A DNA stretch of 12,935 bases from Bdellovibrionales bacterium (GTDB lineage: Bacteria; Bdellovibrionota; Bdellovibrionia; Bdellovibrionales; UBA1609). The translations under genes and the position numbers were made by a program. The stretch covers positions 1 through 12,935 of the forward strand of contig JANQSX010000210.1 in NCBI GenBank assembly GCA_028279085.1, in the 5' to 3' direction. How positions within the stretch are numbered: the first letter of the stretch is position 1; every line of letters starts with the position of its first letter. Shown in pieces: positions 6,714 to 12,935 of this stretch. The notes beneath the pieces are model-generated. The model saw nothing but the letters and a program-made list of their open reading frames with translations, searched no databases and had not been told where the DNA came from.

Positions 6714-7505
6714 TTAGACGGCAATCTCCGCTTTAATTACAGGATGAGGATCATAATTTATCAATTTAAAGTGTTTATATTTATAGTCAAATAGGCTGTC
6801 AACTGGTTGAATTTCCATACAGGGCAGATTTTTTGGTTGTCGTTGAAGTTGCTCTTTAGCCTGTTCAATATGGTTTAAGTAAAGATGCACATCTCCAAAA
6901 GTATGAACAAAAAATCCTGGTTTTAAATTACAAACTTGGGCCACCATCATTGTTAGAAGAGAGTAACTAGCAATATTAAAAGGCACTCCCAGAAACAAAT
7001 CAGCACTTCTTTGATAAAGCTGACAGGATAAACAATTATCAGCTACATAAAATTGAAAAAAAGCATGACAGGGAGGTAAAGCCATTTGCTCTAGCTCTCC
7101 TGGATTAAAGGCTACCACTAGATGTCTTCTAGAATAAGGATTTTTTTTAAGATTTTCAATAAGAGTAGATATTTGATCTAAAGTTTCACCATTGGGTTTT
7201 TGCCAGGACCTCCACTGCGCTCCATAAATCCTGCCCAAATTCCCTTGTTCATCGGCCCATTCATCCCAAATACGAACATTATGATCCTTCAAATAACGGA
7301 TATTTGTATCTCCTTTTAAAAACCATAACAATTCATAAATAATGGATCTTAAATGCACTTTTTTAGTTGTAATGAGAGGAAACCCTTTCCTCAAATCAAA
7401 AAACATTTGATGACCAAAAATACTCTTAGTACCCGTGCCAGTGCGATCCTGGCGTACTATGCCATTTTCCAGGACTTTTTGTAGTAATTGAAGATAAGTT
7501 TGCAT
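6714..7505 (-). CDS. thyA: Thymidylate synthase
   Basis: ThyA methylates dUMP to dTMP using methylene-tetrahydrofolate and releases dihydrofolate. At 263 residues it has nearly the same length as the E. coli enzyme. Visible signatures are the dUMP phosphate-binding RTGTGT (21-26), FPLITTKKV, ELLWFLKGDTNI (58-69), IWDEWADE (79-86), GRIYGAQWR (91-99), the catalytic Cys146 in LPPCHAFFQFYV, YQRSADLFLGVPFNIASY, GDVHLYLNH, and the C-terminal IAV that closes the active site. All catalytic residues are present, so no ThyX is needed for dTMP. It is the first gene of a minus-strand pair with folA. It is divergent from the prepilin-like gene, with 104 bp between the two start codons. No clear Shine-Dalgarno is visible. 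Confidence 0.98.
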   Translation of the reverse strand: MQTYLQLLQKVLENGIVRQDRTGTGTKSIFGHQMFFDLRKGFPLITTKKVHLRSIIYELLWFLKGDTNIRYLKDHNVRIWDEWADEQGNLGRIYGAQWRSWQKPNGETLDQISTLIENLKKNPYSRRHLVVAFNPGELEQMALPPCHAFFQFYVADNCLSCQLYQRSADLFLGVPFNIASYSLLTMMVAQVCNLKPGFFVHTFGDVHLYLNHIEQAKEQLQRQPKNLPCMEIQPVDSLFDYKYKHFKLINYDPHPVIKAEIAV

Positions 7506-7528
7506 ACTTTTTAAAAATTTTAATTTTA

Positions 7529-7558
7529 TTCATAACATGAAAAACCTAATTGTTTCAA
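7529..7558 (-). promoter_or_regulatory. Candidate promoter of thyA-folA
   Basis: On the minus strand, TTGAAA (plus-strand 7553-7558) and TATGAA (7529-7534) are separated by 18 bp, matching 5/6 and 4/6 of the sigma70 consensus. They lie 24-53 bp upstream of the thyA ATG. The region is AT-rich, so this is tentative. Confidence 0.3.
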
Positions 7559-7609
7559 TATGAGATATACTGTGAGTATTAATATGTAAAAATTCTATTT
7601 TCTACAAAG

Positions 7610-8866
7610 ATGGAGTATAGTTTAAGTATGCTTTTAAAACATCATAACTATATAAAAACGTCGCTGAACAACAAGGGATTGTCTATGATAGAAATACTAA
7701 TCTCTATTGGCGCCATGGGGTTTTTTGCTATTTTAGTACAAAGTATGTTAATTGTGGGACATTCTTTTACTAAAAGTCAGGAAAATTTTTTTGATTCTAT
7801 TCAAATCAACAAATTAATCACACAGAAAATGTGTATGAGTAACAATGCTTTTAAAAACATTAATTTAAATCAAGCTTTAAGTTACAAAACAGAAGTCTCC
7901 GAAAGCGGCGGAGTTCATTCCAGAGAGTACAAGAAAATAAACTCCACTAATACAGGAACTCCATTATTAGGACTCACAATATCTAATATTAATGGAGAAG
8001 ATAGTTTCAAAGATACAGAGATCTCTCCGTTAATTACATACCCTACTATTCCTTCCCACCTCACTACTCCGGAAGAAATAGAAGAATTTAAAGAACAATT
8101 AGATGTACAATTCGATACCAGTAATCAACCTACACATTATAAAGTTTATCAAGATAGCCATACTATAGTTAAACTGAATTTTGATTCTAGTACATTTCGT
8201 TCAACCGGAGCAGAATTTATATCTGGATATATTTTTGCTTCCAGATGTATAGAGAATGACACTGATTCCGCTTACAAAAAAAATAATCAAGCTATAAGTA
8301 CATTTAGCCCGGATGCTTTAAAAAAATCAGCTTTTTATATTTTAAAAATTTTGGATCATAAACCTTACTATTTTCCAAGTAGTACAGGTGCACAAGAAAT
8401 ACAGTGTTGTACAGATGGATCAGATAAAAACACATGCTCCTCAAACTATATACCCCGTATCTATGTGTTACACATTGATCATGAAGCAGACCCTACAAAG
8501 CAGTCTCCTTATAGCTTTACTGGAAAAGTGGCGGTGATACAGGAGTTTCCTGAATTACATGAGCTAAACAATATATGGGGAATGGGTTTTATGCTATCCA
8601 CGAAAGCTAAACAATCGTTTAATACAGCCAGCTTTCAGTTAGATATAATGGCTTTAAAAAATAAATGTATTACATCAACTACTTATATTAGTAAGTGTCA
8701 AGATTTAGTCCTTGGAACCGATCCACTCACTCAAAAATTAACTGACACTGAAGGCATAACTATAAATAGTAAACAGTTAACGATGGGGAATTTTATAAAT
8801 CCAAATATAAGTAGTTGTACCGGTTACTCATCAGGAATAGATACAAGCTCTTTAATAGATTTGTAA
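7610..8866 (+). CDS. Prepilin-like protein with type IV (class III) signal sequence
   Basis: The N-terminus contains KG|LSMIEILISIGAMGFF: a Gly23 cleavage site, a short hydrophobic residue at +1, Glu at +5 (Glu28) and a hydrophobic helix to about residue 48. This is the processing site recognised by prepilin peptidase (PilD/PulO) in type IV pilins and type II secretion pseudopilins. The mature part of about 395 residues is much larger than a major pilin (about 150) and resembles large minor pilins such as PilW/PilX-type or adhesin-bearing tips. It is Ser/Thr/Asn-rich with scattered Cys, including a CC and several pairs (CCTDGSDKNTC, about 268-278) that could form disulfides in the periplasm. 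ATG 7610 gives a 23-residue leader. ATG 7628, preceded by GGAG at 12 bp, gives 17 and may be the true start. No other pilin or secretion gene is in the window. I cannot match the C-terminal domain. Confidence 0.75.
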   Translation: MEYSLSMLLKHHNYIKTSLNNKGLSMIEILISIGAMGFFAILVQSMLIVGHSFTKSQENFFDSIQINKLITQKMCMSNNAFKNINLNQALSYKTEVSESGGVHSREYKKINSTNTGTPLLGLTISNINGEDSFKDTEISPLITYPTIPSHLTTPEEIEEFKEQLDVQFDTSNQPTHYKVYQDSHTIVKLNFDSSTFRSTGAEFISGYIFASRCIENDTDSAYKKNNQAISTFSPDALKKSAFYILKILDHKPYYFPSSTGAQEIQCCTDGSDKNTCSSNYIPRIYVLHIDHEADPTKQSPYSFTGKVAVIQEFPELHELNNIWGMGFMLSTKAKQSFNTASFQLDIMALKNKCITSTTYISKCQDLVLGTDPLTQKLTDTEGITINSKQLTMGNFINPNISSCTGYSSGIDTSSLIDL

Positions 8867-8880
8867 TGCTTTTTTTATTA

Positions 8881-8922
8881 AATCGATTTTAGATTTTTTT
8901 AAAAAGCCGATTATCTTTTTTT
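8881..8922 (+). terminator. Possible intrinsic terminator of the prepilin-like gene
   Basis: AATCG (8881-8885) can pair with CGATT (8908-8912), with a T-run/A-run (8894-8905) inside extending the pairing, followed by ATC and seven T's. The stem is short and the loop irregular, so this is a weak call. Confidence 0.35.
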
Positions 8923-8955
8923 ATAGCAGCTATTTACAACGAATATTATTTAAGT

Positions 8956-8993
8956 AAAAAAAAAAGAGCCCCTTTTATTAAAAGAGGCTCTTT
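8956..8993 (-). terminator. Intrinsic terminator of the lipoprotein gene
   Basis: On the minus strand the stem AAAGAGCC/GGCTCTTT (plus-strand 8986-8993 and 8963-8970) encloses a further CTTTT/AAAAG helix with an ATT loop, and is followed by a run of T's (plus-strand A-run 8956-8965). It begins about 33 bp after the lipoprotein stop codon. The geometry is that of a strong rho-independent terminator. It could also stop plus-strand transcription, but there the T-run is only three bases. Confidence 0.85.
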
Positions 8994-9026
8994 GGAATTA
9001 AAAACTTATAATTTACACTAAAATTA

Positions 9027-9605
9027 TTACTCTGCTGCCGCCGCCAGTTCTTTACAGTTCTGAGCTGCCGCTTCTGCTGCTGCCAATCCATTTTTAGCTA
9101 CAACAGGAGGGGTTGCACTATCATCGGCTGCTACCACTTCTTTTACATCATAGTTACCAGCCGCTTTTCCTTCAGAGCAATCGTTCTCTGCATTATCTGT
9201 ACCATCTTCCTTTTTATCACCATTATCACATTCGTGAGCTCCAGAAAGTTTCAGAGCGGCAAATTGAGATGCTTTTACATTAGCACATTCTCCGTTTGCC
9301 AGTGCCACAGACAATTCACCAGACGCTACTGTCAAACTTGCTGCAAGCATATTAGCTATAGTATGTACCGTGTCTTCCGCTTCTGCTTCATTACACTTAC
9401 TTGCTTCTTCATCCCAAACACGACCTTCCGCCTCACAAGCTTCTTTAGTCATTGCTGTTTCTTCTGATTTAGCCTCACATTTTTCTTCTTCCGCGTTCCA
9501 CTCTTGATCGTCTTTACAATCGGCTTCAGTCTCTTTTTTATCTTTACAGCCAACGGTAAGAGCTAATGCAAAAAGAGCTAAACTCATAATTATAAACTTC
9601 TTCAT
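9027..9605 (-). CDS. Cysteine-rich acidic lipoprotein with two C-x-W-x-C repeats
   Basis: The 192-residue protein starts with a lipoprotein signal peptide (KK, a hydrophobic core, lipobox LTVGC) with the lipidated Cys at residue 20. Lys at +2 favours the outer membrane. The mature part has eight more Cys (30, 43, 57, 71, 107, 126, 143, 184). Two adjacent related units, CKDDQEWNAEEEKC (30-43) and CEAEGRVWDEEASKC (57-71), each place a Trp between two Cys with acidic residues and a final KC. These look like tandem small disulfide-bonded modules. The remainder is Ala/Glu/Asp-rich and ends in an alanine-rich helix. The ribosome-binding site is near-perfect (AAGGAGG 7 bp before ATG), and a strong terminator follows, so high single-gene expression is likely. 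Codon use is GC-richer than in the neighbours, driven by alanine. I do not recognise a characterised family. Confidence 0.85.
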   Translation of the reverse strand: MKKFIIMSLALFALALTVGCKDKKETEADCKDDQEWNAEEEKCEAKSEETAMTKEACEAEGRVWDEEASKCNEAEAEDTVHTIANMLAASLTVASGELSVALANGECANVKASQFAALKLSGAHECDNGDKKEDGTDNAENDCSEGKAAGNYDVKEVVAADDSATPPVVAKNGLAAAEAAAQNCKELAAAAE

Positions 9606-9688
9606 TTTATATCCTCCTTAGGTGTTTATTTGCCTCATAGTTAAGCATAATTTTTTGAAAATGCAAAGTTTTTATTTCGCACTGTTTC

Positions 9689-9714
9689 CCTTTTTTCATT
9701 CAAAAAAAGGTTTT
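9689..9714 (+). other. Perfect hairpin with trailing T's, upstream of the lipoprotein gene
   Basis: CCTTTTTT, loop CATTCA, then AAAAAAGG, followed by TTTT on the plus strand. It is terminator-like for plus-strand transcripts, but no plus-strand gene precedes it. On the minus strand it lies about 85-105 bp before the lipoprotein ATG and could sit in its 5' untranslated region. Confidence 0.3.
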
Positions 9715-9945
9715 ACTAAAAATCACAGTAATTTTAATTATTTAAGTAAAAATTAGGATTTTTTGAGAAAAATGTTAATTTTAAGAGAAAACTGGAATTA
9801 TTGATTTTCATCATCTGATTATAATATTCAAAACTTTTAGTTATTTTAGTAATTTATATAAATTATCCGGCACCCTGTATCTTATAAGTAAAAATAGAAA
9901 ATTTTGTTTTTGATGTTTATTTTTGGTGTTTATTTCATTTCAAAA

Positions 9946-9959
9946 AAAACAACTGTTTT
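9946..9959 (-). terminator. Weak candidate terminator of the charged-protein gene
   Basis: On the minus strand AAAAC and GTTTT pair around a 4-nt loop, with the T-run continuing for four more bases. It lies about 15 bp after the stop codon of the repeat protein. The position and the T-run fit a terminator, but the stem has only one G-C pair. Confidence 0.3.
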
Positions 9960-9973
9960 AGACGATTGTACCA

Positions 9974-10543
9974 CTACATATAATCATCATCATCATCACT
10001 TAGTTGTTCTTCATCATCAAATAAATCAATAGAAGGATCACTAAAAGCCTGATCTTCTTCTTCTATTTCACCAAAAGGATCTTCTTCAAAAACAGTTGTT
10101 TCAGGATCATCAAAGTTTTCTTCTTCAAGAGCATCATCGTCATCATCTATAAAATCATCTTGATCTTCTTCTTCATGAAAAGCAGAAAAAACTTTTTCTT
10201 CTAGTGGTTCAAAATCAGGTTGGGAACTTTTAGAACTGGAAATAGTTGTATCTTCTTTTTGTTCAGTAATACTTTTTATTTCTTTTGTTGGTAACTCAAA
10301 AACAGGCTCCTTATTCTTTAGTTCTTGAACAGACTTCTTAGGCCGACTCTTCTTCTTCACAGCCGCCTTTTTCTTAACAGACTTCTTAGGCCGGCTCTTC
10401 TTCTTCACAGCCGCCTTTTTCTTAACAGACTTCTTAGGCCGACTCTTCTTCTTCACAGCCGCCTTTTTCTTAACAGACTTCTTAAGCCGACTCTTCTTCT
10501 TCACGGCCGCCTTTTTCTTAATTAATTTTCTCTTTTTAGCCAT
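9974..10543 (-). CDS. Charge-segregated protein: lysine-rich 16-residue repeats plus acidic tail
   Basis: The 189-residue protein has two opposite halves. Residues 9-72 are four near-identical copies of a 16-residue unit (KKKAAVKKKSRPKKSV; the first copy has L for P). They are similar in style to histone-H1-like bacterial proteins (AlgP, Hc2, BpH types) and would bind DNA, RNA or other polyanions. Residues 73-189 hold essentially all the acidic residues, with runs of five Asp. I count 40 Lys/Arg in residues 1-72 with no acid, and 47 Asp/Glu against 7 Lys in the rest: 47 positive and 47 negative overall. There is no signal peptide or membrane segment, so it is cytoplasmic. A strong Shine-Dalgarno (AAGGAG, 7 bp) suggests good expression. 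It is divergent from clpB. A nucleoid-associated or RNA-binding role is an inference. It also loosely recalls acidic-tailed RNA polymerase delta, but there is no sequence match. Confidence 0.8.
   Translation of the reverse strand: MAKKRKLIKKKAAVKKKSRLKKSVKKKAAVKKKSRPKKSVKKKAAVKKKSRPKKSVKKKAAVKKKSRPKKSVQELKNKEPVFELPTKEIKSITEQKEDTTISSSKSSQPDFEPLEEKVFSAFHEEEDQDDFIDDDDDALEEENFDDPETTVFEEDPFGEIEEEDQAFSDPSIDLFDDEEQLSDDDDDYM
10328..10519 (-). repeat. Four tandem 48-bp coding repeats
   Basis: Four consecutive 48-bp units encode the lysine-rich 16-residue repeats. The DNA copies differ at only a few positions (for example GGCCGACTC, GGCCGGCTC and AAGCCGACTC variants on the plus strand), and the synonymous sites are also the same. 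This indicates recent amplification and a locus prone to copy-number change by slippage. The period is a multiple of three, so gain or loss keeps the frame. Confidence 0.95.
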
Positions 10544-10606
10544 ATTAAATCTCCTTCAAAAATAAATTAAGTTTTTAAATGCAGCAATTTTTCTTTTTTG
10601 GCAAGT

Positions 10607-10635
10607 TTTATATTTAGGACACTTTCAATTTACAA
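10607..10635 (-). promoter_or_regulatory. Candidate promoter of the charged-protein gene
   Basis: On the minus strand TTGTAA (plus-strand 10630-10635) and TATAAA (10607-10612) are 17 bp apart, matching 4/6 and 5/6 of the sigma70 consensus. This gives a leader of about 55-60 nt that contains the strong Shine-Dalgarno at 10551-10556. Confidence 0.45.
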
Positions 10636-10679
10636 TTTATTACTTGTTTTTCATTATTTTTGTGGAATCTTTGGGAGGC

Positions 10680-10741
10680 TGTCAATGGAGAAACAAACTT
10701 TAATTTATCAAAATTGACAAAATCCTTTTTAAACCCATTTT
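10680..10741 (+). promoter_or_regulatory. clpB promoter region with heat-shock-like boxes and inverted TTGACA
   Basis: TTGACA (10714-10719) is followed after 14 bp by CCCATTTT (10734-10741). This resembles the sigma32 arrangement of a TTGAA-type -35 and a CCCATNT-type -10, and clpB is a classic sigma32 target. The start point would fall at or next to the clpB ATG at 10748. A 7-bp inverted copy of the -35, TGTCAAT (10680-10686), faces the divergent gene across 26 bp and may be a second -35 or one half of an operator. No CIRCE element is seen. Confidence 0.4.
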
Positions 10742-10747
10742 ATATAT

Positions 10748-12883
10748 ATGGAAACGAAAAACTCAAAGGAAAAAACATCTATTTTGGCTCAATTTAGCCG
10801 CGATCTAACCGCTTTAGCGGAAGAAGGCCGGTTGGATCCGGTTATTGGTCGAGACATAGAAATTCGTCGGCTTATTGAAGTGCTGGCCCGAAGAACAAAA
10901 AATAATCCGGTTTTGATTGGAGAACCAGGAGTGGGAAAAACAGCCATCGTAGAAGGGTTGGCACTTAGAATTCTGAAACAAGATGTACCACAAGTACTTT
11001 GGAATAAGAAAATTATCGCATTAGATCTGGCTAGCATAATAGCCGGCAGTCATTTTCGAGGAGCATTTGAAGCCCGTCTGAAAGCTATCATTAAAGAAGT
11101 AAGTAATAGTAATGGAGAAACCATTCTTTTTATTGATGAACTTCATAATCTTATAGGAGCAGGAAAAACAGATGGAGCCATGGATGCCGGACAAATTTTA
11201 AAGCCCGCTTTAGCACGAGGGGAACTAAGAGCTATTGGTGCCACTACTTTAGATGAATACAGAAATTTTATTGAAAAGGACAAAGCCCTTGAAAGACGCT
11301 TTCAGGTAGTACTGGTAAAGGAACCGGATATCACTTCCGCCATTACTATTTTAAGAGGCTTGAAAGAAAAATATGAAGTGTATCATGGAGTGCGAATTAA
11401 AGATTCCGCCTTAGTATCCGCCGTAAAATTGTCACATCGGTATATCAGTAATCGTTTTCTACCGGATAAAGCTATTGACCTCATTGATGAAGCCGCTAGC
11501 CGGCTGAATATTGAAATTAATAGTGTGCCGACAGAAATTGATGAAATCCGTCGCCAGATCACCCACCTACAAGTAGAACAAAAAGCTTTAAAAAAAGAGA
11601 AAGAAGAAGCAACAAAAAACCGTTTAAAAACTATTGAAACAGAATTGATAAAACTCAATAAGGAATATTCAGGATTAAAATCCCGTTGGGACAAGGAAAA
11701 AGAGAAAATATCCACACTCAAACAAATAAAACAACAGATTGAAAAAACGAAAAGAGACTTGGAAAGAGCGGAAAGGGAAGCCCGGTTGGATAAAGTGGCG
11801 GAACTGAAATATGGTGCTCTTCCCGAATTAGAAAAAAAACTTCAACAATACAGTAAGCACATAGGCCAAAGAGAAGCCGATAATTTACTCAATGAGGAGG
11901 TAGGACCAGAAGAAGTAGCCGCCGTCGTTTCTCGCTGGACCGGTATCCCTGTAAGTAAAATGATAGAATCAGAATCACATAAATTACTAAATATGGAAAA
12001 AGAACTGAGTGCTTATGTGGTTGGACAGGATCAAGCTATAAAACTGGTATCGGAAGCTATTCGCCGTTCACGAGCAGGTATTGCTGATCCCCGCCGACCG
12101 ATTGGCAGTTTCATATTTTTAGGTTCTACAGGAGTAGGCAAGACAGAAACAGCCAAAATCTTAGCTGAATTTTTATTTGATAGCAGAGACGCTTTAGTTC
12201 GCATTGATATGAGTGAATACGGAGAAAAGCATCAGGTATCTCGTTTAATTGGAGCCCCCCCCGGATATGTAGGACATGATGAAGGTGGACAACTTACGGA
12301 GGCCGTTCGCCGTCAACCTTATTGTGTCATTTTATTTGATGAAATTGAAAAAGCTCATCCGGAAGTATTTAATATCCTACTTCAGGTATTAGATGATGGA
12401 CATTTAACAGACTCTCACGGTCGGGTCATTAATTTCAAAAATACAATATTAATCATGACTTCCAATATAGGTGTTTCTGTTGACAATAAATTAAGATCAA
12501 GTAAAAAACAGGAACAGATCATGAAAGCTTTACAAAAACATTTTAAACCGGAATTTTTAAACCGTATCGATGAAGTGGTGTCTTTTAATAATCTGGAACA
12601 AAAACATATTGCCGAAATCGTAAAGATACAAATTAAAAATGTGGAAGAGCGATTGAAGGAAAAAAATATTCAATTACAATTAGATAAAAAAGCTATAGAT
12701 TATCTAGCCCACAAAGGTTTTCACCCTGAATATGGCGCTCGCCCCTTAAAAAGAGCTATTCAAAGAGAACTGCTGAATCCTTTATCTAGTCAAATTATTT
12801 CCGGAAAATTAAAATCTGGAACAACTGTGCAGATCACGGCTAATGACTTAAATCTGGAATTACAACTACTGAAAGCCAGTTGA
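10748..12883 (+). CDS. clpB: ClpB-type AAA+ disaggregase lacking the N-terminal domain
   Basis: ClpB threads aggregated proteins through a hexameric ring, working with DnaK. All ATPase parts are present. NBD1 has Walker A GEPGVGKT (58-65), pore loop 1 GSHFRG (Phe103), Walker B FIDE (128-131) and arginine fingers ERRF (182-185). The coiled-coil M-domain spans about 260-385, which separates ClpB from ClpA. NBD2 has Walker A GSTGVGKT (459-466), pore loop 2 GYVG (506-509), Walker B LFDE (529-532), sensor 1 TSN (571-573), arginine finger NRIDE (605-609) and sensor 2 GARPLKR (663-669). At 711 residues it is about 145 shorter than E. coli ClpB. It starts just before SRDLTALAEEGRLDPVIGR, so the N-terminal Clp_N domain is absent, and a stop at 10730-10732 blocks upstream extension. 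Pore loop 1 has Phe where Tyr is usual. No Shine-Dalgarno precedes the ATG. A TTG at 10784 is a less likely alternative start. Confidence 0.95.
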   Translation: METKNSKEKTSILAQFSRDLTALAEEGRLDPVIGRDIEIRRLIEVLARRTKNNPVLIGEPGVGKTAIVEGLALRILKQDVPQVLWNKKIIALDLASIIAGSHFRGAFEARLKAIIKEVSNSNGETILFIDELHNLIGAGKTDGAMDAGQILKPALARGELRAIGATTLDEYRNFIEKDKALERRFQVVLVKEPDITSAITILRGLKEKYEVYHGVRIKDSALVSAVKLSHRYISNRFLPDKAIDLIDEAASRLNIEINSVPTEIDEIRRQITHLQVEQKALKKEKEEATKNRLKTIETELIKLNKEYSGLKSRWDKEKEKISTLKQIKQQIEKTKRDLERAEREARLDKVAELKYGALPELEKKLQQYSKHIGQREADNLLNEEVGPEEVAAVVSRWTGIPVSKMIESESHKLLNMEKELSAYVVGQDQAIKLVSEAIRRSRAGIADPRRPIGSFIFLGSTGVGKTETAKILAEFLFDSRDALVRIDMSEYGEKHQVSRLIGAPPGYVGHDEGGQLTEAVRRQPYCVILFDEIEKAHPEVFNILLQVLDDGHLTDSHGRVINFKNTILIMTSNIGVSVDNKLRSSKKQEQIMKALQKHFKPEFLNRIDEVVSFNNLEQKHIAEIVKIQIKNVEERLKEKNIQLQLDKKAIDYLAHKGFHPEYGARPLKRAIQRELLNPLSSQIISGKLKSGTTVQITANDLNLELQLLKAS

Positions 12884-12935
12884 GAATAATCTGAACAGAT
12901 AAACTCTAAAATATCGGAGGCTTTTTTGTTTACAG

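Larger units (their letters stand above)
9606..9973. other. 368-bp AT-rich non-coding stretch between lipoprotein and charged-protein genes
   Basis: No convincing gene lies here. It holds the lipoprotein ribosome-binding site (plus-strand 9613-9619), a perfect 8-bp hairpin CCTTTTTT/AAAAAAGG (9689-9696 and 9703-9710, loop CATTCA), and a 16-bp perfect palindrome TAATTTATATAAATTA (9850-9865). The 11-mer GGTGTTTATTT occurs twice, near 9621 and near 9926. A weak terminator for the charged-protein gene lies at the right end. The promoter of the lipoprotein must be in here, but I cannot place it with confidence. Confidence 0.6.

Noticed and set aside
9661..9756. 31-codon plus-strand frame in the intergenic region
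   Set aside because: No Shine-Dalgarno, it spans the hairpin at 9689-9710, and its length is what chance gives.
10328..10519. CRISPR array
   Set aside because: The units are contiguous without spacers and encode an in-frame peptide repeat.
10325..10525. Plus-strand Leu/Arg-rich frame opposite the repeat protein
   Set aside because: It is the antisense shadow of the 48-bp repeats and has no ribosome-binding site. The minus-strand frame has a strong one and a full-length product.
11383..11721. Minus-strand frame inside clpB
   Set aside because: It overlaps the M-domain coding region antisense and has no independent support.
12884..12935. Terminator after clpB
   Set aside because: ATCTGAACAGAT is palindromic with too small a loop and is not followed by T's. 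The T-run at about 12923 lacks a convincing stem. The true terminator may lie beyond the window.

Overview
This is an AT-rich stretch of a Gram-negative (diderm) bacterial chromosome. An Omp85-type outer-membrane barrel, a lipoprotein with a lipobox, a prepilin-like protein and two peptidoglycan/lysine-precursor enzymes (MurI, DapD) all point to an outer membrane and a DAP-type wall. Housekeeping genes are dense and mostly intact. Several features suggest a lineage with relaxed or streamlined genomes: a decayed tRNA, a palindromic element inside murI, a ClpB without its N-terminal domain, and expanded low-complexity repeats. I cannot name the taxon from sequence alone. A host-associated proteobacterium or a Bdellovibrio-like lineage would both fit.

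Layout. (1) 1-3195, plus strand: the 3' part of an Omp85 (BamA/TamA-like) gene, then gpmA (cofactor-dependent phosphoglycerate mutase), then a conserved 401-residue protein of unknown function. (2) 3200-3378, minus strand: an intact tRNA-Leu(UAA) followed by a degenerate tRNA-Leu-like sequence. (3) 3540-6102, plus strand: a multi-pass membrane protein whose stop codon overlaps the ribosome-binding site of murI, then dapD behind its own candidate promoter. (4) 6118-7505, minus strand: thyA-folA, the dTMP/tetrahydrofolate pair, converging on dapD with only 15 bp between the stop codons. (5) 7610-8866, plus strand: a large prepilin-like protein. (6) 8867-10543, minus strand: a cysteine-rich acidic lipoprotein with a strong terminator, a 368-bp non-coding stretch, and a highly unusual charged protein with a lysine-rich 16-residue repeat domain and an acidic tail. 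(7) 10748-12883, plus strand: a ClpB-type disaggregase without the N domain, divergent from the charged protein.

How the genes fit together: ThyA makes dTMP and dihydrofolate, and FolA recycles the dihydrofolate. MurI supplies D-glutamate and DapD works in the lysine/meso-DAP branch, so both feed peptidoglycan synthesis. GpmA is central glycolysis. The right-hand third (prepilin-like protein, lipoprotein, charged protein) holds lineage-specific genes. The two with near-perfect Shine-Dalgarno sequences (lipoprotein and charged protein) are probably well expressed, whereas most of the housekeeping genes here have weak or no visible Shine-Dalgarno.

Most worth a second look: the palindromic insertion inside murI, the exactly charge-balanced repeat protein, the N-domain-less and possibly leaderless clpB with a heat-shock-like promoter, and the degenerate tRNA. 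I did not find a multi-gene system that is clearly new.
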